DNA of 64,000 nucleotides from Symsagittifera roscoffensis (Eukaryota > Xenacoelomorpha > Acoela > Convolutidae), in the NCBI RefSeq assembly GCF_963678635.1, contig NC_087071.1:2408537-2472536 (forward strand), in the 5' to 3' direction. This document shows, piece after piece, positions 35,801 to 47,859 of this stretch (positions are counted from its first letter, which is position 1; each line of letters starts with the position of its first letter). The position numbers and the translations under genes were made by a program. The notes under the pieces were generated by a model. It saw nothing but the letters and a program-made list of their open reading frames with translations. It did not search any database and had not been told where the DNA came from.

Positions 35801-36047
35801 TTGCTTTGAAGACCACCTAATTTTTTCCATATACAACTTGAATTATAAAGAGATGAACTGAACCTTTAGCGAATTTCAAATGTTATCAAACACTGTGTTT
35901 ATTCTCGATCAATCGTACCCAGGATCTTCAATTTGCTTATGAAAAACACATATAGCAAACATGCAGTTGCAAAAACTTTTAAAAAACAAGGAATACAAAA
36001 AATTGTTTTTTTTTTTGCGTCAAAGCTCTCTTCTTACTTCTTAAGCG
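32808..36047. other. AT-rich non-coding stretch with one coding-like patch
   Basis: No gene is supported. A plus-strand segment at about 35560-35696 follows TTTTCGTAG and is open to a TAG, with FEFVSISLQQLQNTMKQEDL in the middle. The mixed composition could be an exon remnant. A 70-codon frame at 35115-35327 has no recognisable domain. I see no RNA genes. Confidence 0.35.
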
Positions 36048-38496
36048 TCAACACTTCTTAATTAAAAATAAAATTCCTAAATCGTCAAAAAATTGTGCCT
36101 CAATTATTAAAAGAAATGTGTAGTTTCTTATGAAGGCTCTTGGTTTTTTCTGCAATTTTCTTTCATTGAATTTGGTTTTGGATAATTTGGTAAACTCTGA
36201 TACCACAAAGAAGGAGTTGAGTGATATATCACAATGAAACCCTTCCGTCCGTTTTCTAATGATTGGATTAAACGAAAATTGGATCAAGTTATGTCTTTTT
36301 CCGCTGGGAAATCCAATTTCAAAGCCAGAAAGTTTTCCATGATCTTTCGTCTTTTGCTGTTAAGTAATAGAGTTTGCCTTTTTGATTAGTTAAAATGAAC
36401 GGAAGTTATCAAAGATATCAAAATTTCAAATTACGAAGCTTGAAACAGGATCGTGAAAAAAATTAGAAATGTTTTCCTGAAAAAAAAACAAAAAAGCAAA
36501 GCCGAAATAAAGCAAAGCCGAGTGGTACACTAAAAAAAAGTGACACTAAAATCTATTTTTAATCGATTATAATCGAGTATTTTCGTTAATTTATAGAGAC
36601 TGACAATGAAAATCCTATATAATCGATTATTACTTATGAAACTTCAGTGCAGTGCGGATAAGGTTTTAAATCGTAAAAATAAAGTTCGCACTAATTTTGA
36701 TTGCCAGGAAAACTGCTTTTCAAACCAGTGAATTAGCTTAGAGCGTTGCAAAAACGCAAATTAAGTGACAAATCATAATGCATTTGGACTAAAATTTGTG
36801 AAAGTTATGCGAAGAAAATTACAAAAATACAAAAAAAAGAAAAAAGTGCCTTTTGAGGATAAATTAGACAAAAATTTCTTCTTTTTGGTCTTTCAGATTT
36901 TAATATCCCGCATTTGTTAGAAACATGAATCCAACTTTGTGTGAAAATTTTGGTTTTAAGTTTTTGCCAGTTAGGGCGGCGGGTTGCGTAACTGAAAATT
37001 ATTCATCAGAAAATCCATATTAGTATGGAAAAAATCTACGATGATAGCATAAATATTCCATCGTTTTCGGAAGTCGTAACATAACTATAGCTCGTTCTCC
37101 AAGATAAAGCGACTAGTCGCATATAAGTTGAGACTCTCACCTAAGCATAGACATTTCAGATCACCAGATAAGGCCATAATTGATCCAGCAGAACTTGTCA
37201 TTTCAGAGGAAAAACTTTTGCAACTTTCGCAGTTAGAGTTAATCCCAGCTGAAAGTAAACAATTAGCAGCTGGAAAATATGTGAAAACATCGAGCCTTTT
37301 ATCATCGTATTCGTCTTTTATCGGGCCGAACGGTTTAATTAGATCTACCGGCCGTATCCAACGTCTCTCTGCAACCGCATTCGAAACTCGCCATCCAATA
37401 ATTTTGGATAGCCGCCATCGCCTAATCCGATTGTTTCTCCGTTTTTATCACATTAAGCACGAACATCAGTCAGTCGACTACCTTCGTTCCGTCATTCATC
37501 AGCAATTTGTTGTACTACGCTTAAGATCTGCACTAAGAGATATTGAAACACATTGCGTGTGCTTTAGAAAGCGAAAAGCGTAAACCGTTACTTCAATGAT
37601 GTCTGACCTTCCCGCGGAGCGTCTAGGTTACCGCCAGCCACCGTTCTCGAACTGCGGCGTCGATTATTTTGGACCATTTCATGTAACCATTCGTCAATCT
37701 TCCGAGAAACGCTGGGGTTTTCTATTTACTTGCTTAACGACTCGCGCAATTCACATTGAGTTGGTTCTAGGCGCTTTATTTCTAGGCGAGGAACACCCTC
37801 AATAATTTGGTCGGACAACGGAACAAACTTTGTAGGAGCCGAAAAACAGCTTCTTCTGTGCATCAAAAATTGGAACGCAGAAGCTCCACTATCTCTCGTA
37901 CACAAAGGCATTAAGTGGAAGTATAATCCGCCAAGTGCACCACATCAAGGTGGAGCATGGGAGCGAATGGTGCGCAGTTGTAAGCGTGTGTTTTATGCAA
38001 TCTTAGGGTCATGAAAGTTGACTGACGAGATTTTGAACACAACCATGTGCCTAGTTGAAGGTTCACTAAACGCCCGTCCACTCACTCCCGTTTCTGACGA
38101 CCCCGATAGTCTTGAGGCTTTGACGCCGAATAATTTCCTCTTAGGTCAGCACAGTCTAACGTTTCCGTCTCTAAGGTCGAGTGAAAACTATTCTCACTCT
38201 AACCGCTATGCCCGTGCGCATTCGTACGCAAACACAATTTGGCAGCGATGGTTAAGTGAGTACGTCCCTACACTCAATAAAAGAGTTAAGTGGCATGCTC
38301 CTCCCGAATACTCTTTGAAAACGGGAGATCTGGTGTGGTTAGTTGAATCCACTAGTCGTAGGGGCCACTACCCACTAGCACGCATAATGTCGCTAAACTA
38401 CGGCAAAGACACCACCGCCCGCTCCGCAAACCTAAGCACCGTTTCCGGAAATTACACTCGGCCGCTCGTTAAGCTCGTTCCGGTTCTCGCTCCTTC

Positions 38497-38508
38497 GGGG
38501 GTGGAGGA
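38497..38508 (+). other. Polypurine tract and LTR start of the BEL element
   Basis: GGGGGTGGAGGA is followed directly by TGTTAATGCTAC at 38509, the usual arrangement in BEL/Pao elements, where the reading frame runs a few codons into the 3' LTR. The LTR's far end cannot be fixed without a second copy. Confidence 0.6.
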
Positions 38509-38576
38509 TGTTAATGCTACATAGCATTAAAGTATGAAAGTATAGTATAAAGCCAGTATAGTTGCTTAGCAATATC

Positions 38577-38647
38577 AGCTATATAGCTCAGCGTATACAT
38601 AGTGCGTTCCGGGGAGTTCGGCGTGGGTTCGATTCTCACCTAAGTCG
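38577..38647 (+). ncRNA. tRNA-like sequence (pseudo-tRNA or SINE head)
   Basis: TAGCTCAGCG (38584-38593) resembles a tRNA A box and GGTTCGATTCT (38626-38636) a B box, at suitable spacing. Bases 38623-38639 form a perfect five-pair T arm with the 7-base loop TTCGATT. The acceptor stem pairs at only three of seven positions and the anticodon loop lacks the usual T, so it is not a working tRNA gene. It sits inside or just after the BEL 3' LTR, so it may be a SINE head, an old tRNA insertion, or a Pol III-like promoter. Confidence 0.45.
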
Positions 38648-41600
38648 TTTCATTTGAGAATCCTATTTGAGCCGAACCTGACAAAACATAAAATGCTAAT
38701 ATTTTAATCGGTTCAAAATTGGTTTGCAATTGAGTTTCTGTTAATTAAACTGCGTGAACTAAGTATGAACTAATTGTGAAAAAACACATAAATCACACAA
38801 ATCAGGGCATGAACAAGCCCACTTTTTAACTTGATACGTGTAATGTTGTTGCTAATTCCGTGCAATAAAAATTACTAAATTTCGCCGTTTTTTGATTCTC
38901 TTGAGTTAAACCGATTCTGTTTCCTGTTTTTATAAGTTATAAAAAAGTTATAAAAAAAGGCCAGAATATTTTGTGGCTAAAAAACGCTTTTTCATGTTTT
39001 TTTTAGAAAAGTCTTGTTTTTCAATAAAAATATAACAAAATGAGCATTCGGAACCTACGCTAAGACAGATTTAATCATCATACCTTGATATGGAGTTGAG
39101 CTCGTGATTTAGTTTTGGGTACATAATACTACTGAAAATTCAAATCTGTTTCTTTATTTTGAAAATTTGTTATGATTGAATCAGTTTTTTTCGGAACACA
39201 CAGAAAAAACACTGTTTTGTTCAACTTTTGAATTGAAATTACCGGGTTAATCTTTTTGTGTCAAAAACAATTTTTTCATTTAGATTTTGAAAACTAAATG
39301 AAAACACATCAGTTATGGACACTTCTGTTACACATTTCCCTTTTTTTAAAAGTTTTTTCGCTAATTTTTTTTTGCAGACACTCGCATCCAAACTATTCCT
39401 GCAATGTTTTACCTCGAAAATTTTTTCTCCGATTGTCAATTGAAATATGTAGTTTTTTGTGAAGGCTGTTGGCTTTTTCTGCATTTTGAGTTAATAGAAT
39501 TCGGTTTTGGATAATTTGGTAAAAACTGATACCACAAACAACCCTGGGAATGAACTGAGTGATACATGATAATGAGACCCTCTCTGTCGGAATTCTGATG
39601 ACAAGTTGAAAACTTTTAAAATGGTCACAGTGACGAGGAAAAAAAGTTTTGTTAAATCTTAGTTTAATTTCAAGGGATTTAATTGTTCGAAAAATGTTCC
39701 TTAAATGAAAAATAGTGTAAGAAAATTTAACTTTACTAAAATAAAAACAGGTTTTGCAAGCTTATATTACAATTCTTCTGCAAAAAAATTTCATAAAAAA
39801 TATTTTTCACAAAAATAGAAAAAAATGTAACATTGTTTTGTCTTTCATTTTGTGACAACAAGTTTTTGATTTTGTCTATTTCTTTAACTTTCAACAAATT
39901 TGTATACTTCTCAAATTTATTTTTCTTTGTTCCTCGTTTTCGATTTTTTTGGTTGACATTTTTTGTTTCCTAAAAGGTTTCTCGCAATTACACAAAAGCT
40001 TGGAATATTCATTTTTTTAATTCTTAACATTGGCTTCAGCTGAGTTGAGAACTACTCAGGCAAACGAAGTATTCATTTAAGTCAACTCAATCTGTTTTAA
40101 TAATACGCAAGTGGATTTGATTATTATAGAGAGGAAGTGCTCACAAATAATTATGAGCCTTTTTGACATTTACAACCTAATATTTCTCTGTGCAATTGAG
40201 CGTATTTGCGAAATCAAGTTTGAAACAATGTAAATTTCAACCCATTGTTCTCGGTTCTACCTTTCATTTTTTCCGTCTTCCGTGAATTTTTAATCTGTCT
40301 GAACTTTTTATTTTGGTTGTAGGTTTGATGAAAACTAATTCAAATGTTTTCTGACGATTGAAAAATCACCAAAGACAGAATAACTTCATTTAAACGAAAT
40401 TTAAGGAGTAGGTCTCGCAAAGAAATGCTAACTTAAGCTAAGCACACATGAAATCGGTTCCCGTTTAATAAAACTAGTTAAAAGCAAATCTAAGAATTTT
40501 GGTTTTTCTCAAAAAACAGATTGATAATTTTGCAGGTGATATAAATAGAAACTATTTTCTCCCGGGCCTGCAAATTTTATTTTTCGCCGTACTGGACGTT
40601 CTCTGGCCTTTAAAAATAAATTAGGTGTTTTTAGACGCTTTTTTATTGTTTTCGAAAACTACCCTTCCAAGTATGATTTTCAAGAATTAATTTGAACAGC
40701 AAGTAGCAGAATCTTCAGGGCATAAGATGGTGCTTCTTAGTTCTTATAGAAAAACTTAAAGTCTCAACAAAACCGATGTTTAAAACTTTGACCGTTTTTT
40801 TTCAGACAATTTAATGTAAGAAACGCAGTGAGCAAATTTAATGTTTTTGTCCTGAAAAACAAAAAAAGCAAAAGCTGAATAATTGAAAATCGTTTCGTTC
40901 TTTTGCACTAAGAAAAAACCTGAATTAACATCATTAAAATGGCCAGCAAGATTGGATCAACGTCAATAGAATGAAAGAAAACGATGAAAAATGACTGATT
41001 TGAAAAAAAAAAAGTTTTACAAATTAATTTCAAAACTGACCACTTTAAAAATGTTTTCAAAATATTTTGCTACCGGCGTTTTTTTTCATAAAACTTTTCT
41101 GAAACAAGAAAAACGGGTTAAACGTTAGTTTTTTTTTGTTAAAAAAATCTTAAAATGGTCATTTAAATTTTCTTGCGATATTGTACTCTCGTAATTTGCT
41201 TTCATTTCAACGAATGAATTTAATTGAAATTCAAAAAAAAATCATCAAATAAGAAAATATAAGAAACTCAACTTGTGCGTAATAAAGTTTTATGGAGCTA
41301 TAATATTGTAGGAAAAATTCTTATTCATATAAAAAAAACAATTAACTAGTCGCAAAATCATTTTTGTAACAACAATTATCCCCAAATCAAATGTAAATAA
41401 TTTACGTAACTTTTTAAACGAGCCATTCTTTTTGCTGGGAGAACCTCCATGTTGATGTTCACGGCTGCATCCACATTATTAACAACAATAAAGATCAACA
41501 AAAATTTTTCAATCATTTTTTTTAATGTTGACTGGCCGTACACACCAGCATTATGAATTTTCAAAAAAAAATGTTCACTCAGCTGGTTAAAAAAATGTTT

Positions 41601-42770
41601 TTTCAGAGCGGAAAGATTCTGAGAAAAGTCTTGCTTTTCTTTAAGAATTTCACAGAAGCGCATTCGGAACATATGATAAGACAGGTTCAATCTTCAGACC
41701 CTGATATGGAGTTGAGCTCGTGATTTAGAGTTGGGTACCTAATACCACTAAAAAAAGAAAATAGTTTTCTACTTCAAAAAGTTGTTGTGATGAAATCAAA
41801 ATATTTCGGAACGCTTACTAACAACACTTTTTTGTTCACGTTTTAAATGGAAATTACTGGGTTAAATTGTCTGTGCCAAAAGCTAATCAGTTTGAGAAAT
41901 TTTGAAAAGTAAATGAAAATACATCAATTTGGACACTTCTGAGCTTCTGTTATACATTTCAAAATCAATTATGAGCATTTTTGACGTTTAAACATAATTT
42001 TTCTCTTAGGCACTGCGCAATTTGAGTGCATTTGCAAGTTCAAATTTAGAACAACTGAAATTTTTTTCGATTGTTCTCCGGTCGTATTTGTCATTTTGTG
42101 TCTTCGATGAGTTTTTCATCTCTCTGATTTTTTCAAATGATTGTTGGTTTTTTTTTAGAAATTAAGTCAAGCGAGGAAATTTTTTTGACGCTTTAAAAGT
42201 CAAGAATGACAGAATTACTCCATTTAAACCAATTTCAAAGTGTAGGTCTCGCAAACAAGTGTTAATTTGAGATAAGCACACATGAAATTGGCACCTGTTT
42301 AATAAAATTAGGTTAGAGCAAATGTATGAGATTTGGTTTTTTGTTGTGATTTTTTTGAGACAAATGTTTGCAAATGTCTTGAAAAATGTTTGCAACTCCT
42401 CGCAATAAATTAGTTTTTCTTAGAAAACAGGTTGCTGATTTTGGTGATCATTCATAACAAAAACTATTTTCTTCTATGCCTTAAATTTTTTTCACCCTAC
42501 CCGACCTTCTACGGCCCTTCAAAATAAAGTGGCAGTTTCTTAGACGCTTCAAAAAAATTATTTTCAAAAATTACCCTTCCAAATATGAGATTTAAGATTG
42601 AATATGAACAACAATTAATGGGAAGCCTCCGGGCAAAAGATGGAGCTTCCTAATTCTTTTAGAAAAATTTGCTGCCTTAGAGTAGGTTCAATGTCTAAAA
42701 CTTAGACTTGTTTTTTCAGAAATTAATGAATTTTCTCAAGAAAAGTAGAATTCATGATAAAATCGAAGTT

Positions 42771-45700
42771 AAACAAATTTTTTAAAAAATTTCTTGAAGT
42801 CAATTGTTTTGAAATCCATAGCTATCAAGGCAATGCCGCTGATGCAGAAAAAATTCGTATCAGTTTGTTCGTTTCAACCTTGTTTTGGATTTGGTAGGGC
42901 AGTTCTTAAGGCAGCTAAAAAGCAAAAAAAAATACCTAGTTTGAAAAAAAAACTAAATATTTTCAAGGGTATTGAAATTTCCTTCAAAAATTGGGGTTTA
43001 TGCACTTGGAAGTTGGAAATTTTCTCAAAAATCGTTTTCCAATTAATCGTTCATTCTCACTTTCGGCAATGAAACTGAAGGATTAACAATTGTGAACCTG
43101 AAGTGTTAACCGCTCTATTTTTTTTGAATATCATTGTAGCTCCAGCTTTAGTGTGTCCTTATGAAAAGCAATTTTTTTGATGCAATAAAGATTGTTTAAA
43201 AACTGTTTAAAAGATTTCATGTAAAATCCCAATCTCATTTAACTTTTGCTGGATAGTTAAATTTTCATTTAACCCTTAACATTTCAATTATTTTTCTGAT
43301 TCCGGAGTAAGCGAAAATACTAGAAATGGGGAAAAGTTTTCAGCAAAAAAATCTGTCGCGTTTAAAACTTTTTTTTTCAGCTGAAAAATATGCCATCTAA
43401 ACCGCGTCTCAGTTTGGACCAAACTTAACATGTGATTTATCCAAATTTTCAGTCTGAATTTTGAGGAAGTTGCTGATTGAGTTTTATCTGTATTCTAAAT
43501 TTAATCTCATCTAAAACATCGCTGAGTAGATGCATACCTGACTGGTTTTGTGATGAAATTTTTGATCTTCGTAACGTTTTTTTTACAAGTACAAAAAAAA
43601 ATTATGGCAAAAATAAAAACTGACGACATATAAGCAGTCAACAAAGTGTCCCTGCTAAAACTTAAAAGCCATGTTTTTTTAAACTGAGTTAAATTTAAAA
43701 AAATAAAAGACACATTTTTTTCGGTTTTTGGGAAATGAACGGTGAGAAGAATATGTTCAAAAATTTCAAGTTGGGTGGCACACTGGCTGCGCTTAGAAGT
43801 GAGATGCGTTTAAAATCCCTAATTTGATCAAATGTCTAAGTTTTTTATTGAATGCATGAGCGGGCAATGTGGTTTTGCCTTTTTGAAATTTTTTTTGCAA
43901 TGCTGAATAATTTTACTGAAAATTAAAAACTGGTATTTTCAGACAAAACAACAAGTCAATTGTTCTCTTATACATAGGCTTCAGCAAGCGACAAAAACGA
44001 AACAGATTTGGTTATCTGATAATCTGAATTATCTATATCATTTTAATTATCAAAAAGTTTTAGATTTCTTAAAGGAATTATCGCTGATTTACGGTTGTAC
44101 TCTTTGAAAGGCCTGTTTTCAACAAAGCGTTATTTGAATTTTAAGCACAATTTCCACATCCATAGAAAACTGCCGCTATTGAAGCTTGAGCAGTTGACTG
44201 TGAGCAGTTGTCAGTTTGTTTTGAGTTAAATTTTTAGAACTGCTATAAGTTTTACCAACTGAAAAAATTCAAATTCGGATGCCTCTTATTTTCATGCCGT
44301 GGTAAAAACCTCCTGAAAATGGAAAACTGTGGTTTTTTGCAGCCAAAATCAAAACTTTGAGCCCTTAAATTGATTTGTTGATCTTGTTAAAGAGTTGATC
44401 TTATCTGAATACTCACTCTGTCTTTCTCTATCGATGCAAAACAGCATTTAAGTTATAAGTATGTGCTTCTGAATTGTTCTAGAAAAATGCCGTTTGAGAG
44501 CAACAAAAGTTTTCCCTTTCAATTTTATATAGGCAAAAACGTTTGAAAAAAAACTGAACAAAAATGAGCTGGTTCAATTAGTCCTGATTTAAATTTAACA
44601 AACAAAGAGTGCCTATCATCTGCGATTTTAAAAAATTAAAATTTTTTTACTTTTTTGTTTTCCTTGTCCTGAATATCATTGTAAAAAATTATTATATTTT
44701 TAATTGCGTTTAAACTCTGCTTTCAGTTCTACATGAGAACACAAGGTTCGTATTGCCGCTTTGTATCAATTAGATAATGCATTTATGAAATATAAGGGCT
44801 ATTTCAAGGGTGTTGAAGATTTTTGATATTGCACCTGTGCAATGTTTAAAGTTTTATTGAGTTACTAGACCACGTTTTTGAGCACGCTAGTTATGTTTTG
44901 ATTACTTACCGGGTTTAAATGCACTGTTTTTCGATTTCTTTCAATGGTTTTAATATGAGACAAGTTTTTGTATAAGGTCGGTGCCAATTTGTCGCAGTTA
45001 TATTAGAGCACGTTGAAGTTTTGACACAAAGTTTGACCGGTAATGCTCCAAATGAGAAAAGATGAAACGTATACGAGTCATGATATCTCGCGACAAAACC
45101 GATTAGCTCTCTGGCTTATTTTTCCCTCAGGAGTGTGGATTACAGCACCGTGAAATTTTTACGCGCTTATTTTGACGTACAATGTTCAAACTGAAAAAAG
45201 CTTTCACTTGGTCCTTTTGTGATATTTTGAGACAAAAATTGTTTAAATCTTATAAAATATTTTTACAATAGAAGTTTATCAAATTTTTTAACTAACCTTA
45301 TTTAATTCAGAAGAATCGCTTCAACTTCAGATTTAATTAACTGTCTGTATAGTACTGAAATTGTATAAAGCTTTTATTGTATTGTTACATCACAAATATG
45401 TTGCTATAGTTTTTCGTTCCGACAATTGAAAATGAAGAAGAAATTTTATTCGGGTTTGTTATAGTATTTTTTTTCTTTTCTTTAAAAAAAATCATTTTCC
45501 ACCCAAAACCAGGTACCACAAATACTCTTTGAAATAGGCCGATTAATAGATAAAATTAAAGTCCTTTTCAGTCATAATTCGAACGTTTAAAATAACGTTT
45601 TCTGTCGCTCTTTCTAATTTGATCTTTGTTTTGAGTTTAATACTTTTGTTTATGAATAGATTACTGAAAAAGACTTCTACAGCCTTCTCTGCTAATATAG

Positions 45701-46014
45701 CGTTAAAAAGGTTGTTTTAATTCACCAATGGCGAGAATTTTTAGCTAATATATTTTTTTTCTGTAGAGAGGTCAAAGTTTGCGTGAAAGCTCTTATCGTT
45801 TCTTTTAACTTCGAAGTTTTAAATTACGCCTACGTCAAAAGGTTTGACGAAAAAGTTAATTAGTTACGTTTTGTACTCTGTGATTTGTGAAAACAATCTC
45901 CAGCCGGGTTTGCCTTCAACAAATCAGAATAATGTGCTTTGAGACAAAACAAAGTATGAAACTGTTTTTCTTTTTCTGAAAAATATTTTGACCTTTCGAC
46001 AAATCACCTCTAAC
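42771..46014. other. AT-rich non-coding stretch, nothing recognised
   Basis: About 3.2 kb without a supported gene. A Lys-rich frame at 42794-43072 and a minus-strand frame at 43507-43713 look like chance. No clear repeat copies were found here. Confidence 0.45.
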
Positions 46015-46078
46015 ATGAAGATTTGCAATTATGCGTCAAGTGCAATCTATAAATGTGGTGTTCTTCTTTGGTTCTTCG
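46015..46078 (+). CDS. Possible signal-peptide exon of the 46.6-47.8-kb gene
   Basis: ATG opens a stretch starting MKICNYASSAIYKCGVLLWF, hydrophobic enough for a signal peptide. The GTATAA donor at 46079 leaves one extra base, matching the two leading bases of the exon at 46564, so the joint would be a phase-1 intron, common after signal peptides. The alternative donor at 46141 does not keep frame. A 36-base direct repeat follows at about 46094-46165. No transcript evidence. Confidence 0.3.
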
Positions 46079-46563
46079 GTATAATTGTCATTGCTCAAAC
46101 AAATGTAAATTTTAAAGTCATATCTCTTGCTCAAACAAAGGTAATTTTTAAAGTTATACCTCTTGTTTCGTACGATCGAAAAACATTTAGATTTAGTTTT
46201 AAAAATACGGTCAAACTTTCAAAAAAAACTGACAGTTTTGCTTACTTGCAGTTCTTTTCTACTTGCAGTTGTTTTATAACATTTCAAAAGAATCAAACAA
46301 TTTATATTTTTAAATACTACATAATTTCTTATTTTAGAAACAAAAAATTTACCAGCAGGACAGAAATCTGCACAGAAGCGATATGTCTCCAATCAACGGT
46401 TAGCTTAACGTCAGTAACGTCAGTGTTTATGTTTTGAAGACGAGAATAACATAATTTTAAAAAAGATGAAGCTCTGTACCTTAATTAACTTGTTTTTCGA
46501 AAACAGATAAGCTGTTCAGTTCTGAAAAAATATCTTTTAATGACATACTCTGCTCTGTTCCAG

Positions 46564-47785
46564 TCGATTCATACTGGGCTTACAGAAACGCGATTGAAGC
46601 AAAATCAAACCCTAGCCCTATAAGATGTGGGAATTCTACTTGCCAGAGAAAAAATAATGTTGTGTTTGTGACAGAGTGCGAGATTGGATCGGAATCATTT
46701 TGGCTCATAACATTGACGAGCCTCGTGTTGATATGACGAAACTTTTTACCGGCAACGAAAAAAATATTGAAATTTTTAGCACGACAATTAAGTCAATCAT
46801 TTTTAACAAAAAGAAAGCGAAGACTCTTTTTGACTTCATGATGCTCAAAGAGAACAATCGCTTGGTCCTCAAAGAGAAAGAATTCGGAAAAATGCAAGTT
46901 ACTACGGTTCTCTTCAGAATAAGAGCTCTTAAGTATTTGGATCGAACAGTTTTTGAAAATATCGAAACTTTACAATTCTTTAGTATGAATTCTACCACAT
47001 TCAATCTAGGAAACCAGAAAAATATTTGGAGCGAAAACGATTTTTATAAGCTAGAAATACGACTTTTTCCGAGATACAAGGTTGCTCGAATCTCCGCTAC
47101 GTTGAATTTGGCATCATTTGGTCTTCTCACCCGTCAAACGTTATCCCTGACGGTTTTTTGAAGAGGTCAGCCAACTTAGAAACTATCTACATCCACCGGT
47201 CACGGAATTTCATTCTGCCGGCAAACTTCATGTCCGATCTAGAATCAAAAAAAAGATATCAACATGACCGTCAATATATGGAATCTGGATTCGATGTCAC
47301 TCTCCAATCGAACGAAAATTCTGGACGGAATAAATCTGACTGACGGCCAAAGACAAGTTTTAAATGGTTTCGGGGGCGAGGATGCTAAAAATTGCAAGTG
47401 GTTCTGCGATTGCCTGCCCAACGGACCAGGTGCATGTGGACATTGTGACGACGACTGGGACAAGCAAAACTGCGAAATTTGTGTTCGAAATCTACTCTCG
47501 ACGAAACAAGACATCACAAAAGCTCTTCGGGGCATATGCTTTTTGGAGAACTCTGAAGTAATAAACGATACCAAAATGCCGCCTCCTTATCCTACTTGGG
47601 CACCGGGAGACTATCAGCCTAATATGGGAAACGACTACGAGGGGGTAACACGTCGAAGAGCTCTCGGTTTTGGTGCAACAGCGCAAATTGGTCTGATATT
47701 CCTCATTTTGGTTGCTTTGTGGTTTAAAAGACGCTATAGACTACACTTCTTTTTTCTTGTCAGAAACCAATTGACTAGAAACTAA
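46564..47785 (+). CDS. Cysteine-rich type I membrane protein, most complete copy of an unrecognised family
   Basis: The exon starts after CTGTTCCAG with two bases finishing a codon, the same phase as the copy at 24971. The ectodomain begins DSYWAYRNAIEAKSN and CGNSTC, then ECEIGSESFW. The next frame (from about 46710) includes STTIKSI and LKENNRLVL, matching NNTIKSI and LKNNTRLFL. At 47394-47482 lies the cysteine block C-x3-C-x9-C-x2-C-x8-C-x2-C, with an extra Cys two residues after the second. A PPPYPTWAPGDYQP linker, a membrane segment of about 22 residues (about 47660-47727, LGFGATAQIGLIFLILVALW), a KRRYR stop-transfer and a tail of about 15 residues follow, ending at 47785. Orientation would be ectodomain outside. 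The frame shifts near 46708, 47150 and 47255, all places where the 24-kb copy reads through, so it is a pseudogene or carries assembly indels. Function unknown. Confidence 0.65.
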
Positions 47786-47859
47786 AGCCTACTTTCGTTT
47801 TTCAAAAAAAGTGATGAATATTTTGAAACTCAATTTCAATTGGAACGGAAAACCTTATT

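Larger units (their letters stand above)
37083..38660 (+). mobile_element. pol: BEL/Pao retrotransposon, 5'-truncated: integrase end of pol plus 3' LTR start
   Basis: Homology begins abruptly at YSSFSKIKRLVAYKLRL (about 37086), the stretch before the BEL integrase. Next come the 'IGPNGLIRSTGRIQRL' and HPIIL blocks, then C-x-C (HCVCF; family C-x2-C), then MSDLPAERLGYRQPPF and GVDYFGPF with the first catalytic Asp. WSDNGTNFVGAEK (about 37811) gives the second Asp and GGAWERMVRSCKRVF (about 37954) the Glu. Finally SLNARPLTPVSDDPDSLEAL and TPNNFLLGQ lead to the C-terminal domain that follows BEL integrases, ending at 38524. Lesions are few: in-frame stops at 37581 and 38013, and a frameshift with a small deletion near 37755. 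The DNA is much less AT-rich than its surroundings. RT, RNase H, gag and the 5' LTR are absent. Confidence 0.9.
36048..42770. repeat. Three diverged tandem copies of a unit of about 2-2.6 kb
   Basis: Unit 2 (about 38950-40900) and unit 3 (about 41560-42770) align through 'gagcattcggaac', 'gatatggagttgagctcgtgattta', 'attaccgggtta', 'gacacttct', 'attatgagc' and 'gacgttctctggcc' or their variants. Unit 3 lacks about 800 bases present at 39340-40145. Unit 1 is shorter (36048-36530): its 'ggttttggataatttggtaaa' block matches 39500-39525. The BEL/Pao element lies between units 1 and 2. Everything in the units is non-coding as far as I can read. Confidence 0.75.

Noticed and set aside
38577-38647. 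Functional tRNA gene
   Set aside because: The acceptor stem fails at four of seven pairs and the anticodon loop lacks T33, despite a perfect T arm.
42794-43072. Lys-rich 92-codon plus-strand frame
   Set aside because: Composition is what A-rich DNA gives by chance, and there is no family signal.
46015-46140. Signal-peptide exon ending at the GTAATT donor at 46141
   Set aside because: It would leave phase 0, which does not fit the exon at 46564; the donor at 46079 fits in phase.
46676-47161. A separate gene starting with GTG at 46676
   Set aside because: The paralogue at 24 kb shows that homology continues upstream in another frame, so this is the middle of one exon after a frameshift, not a start.
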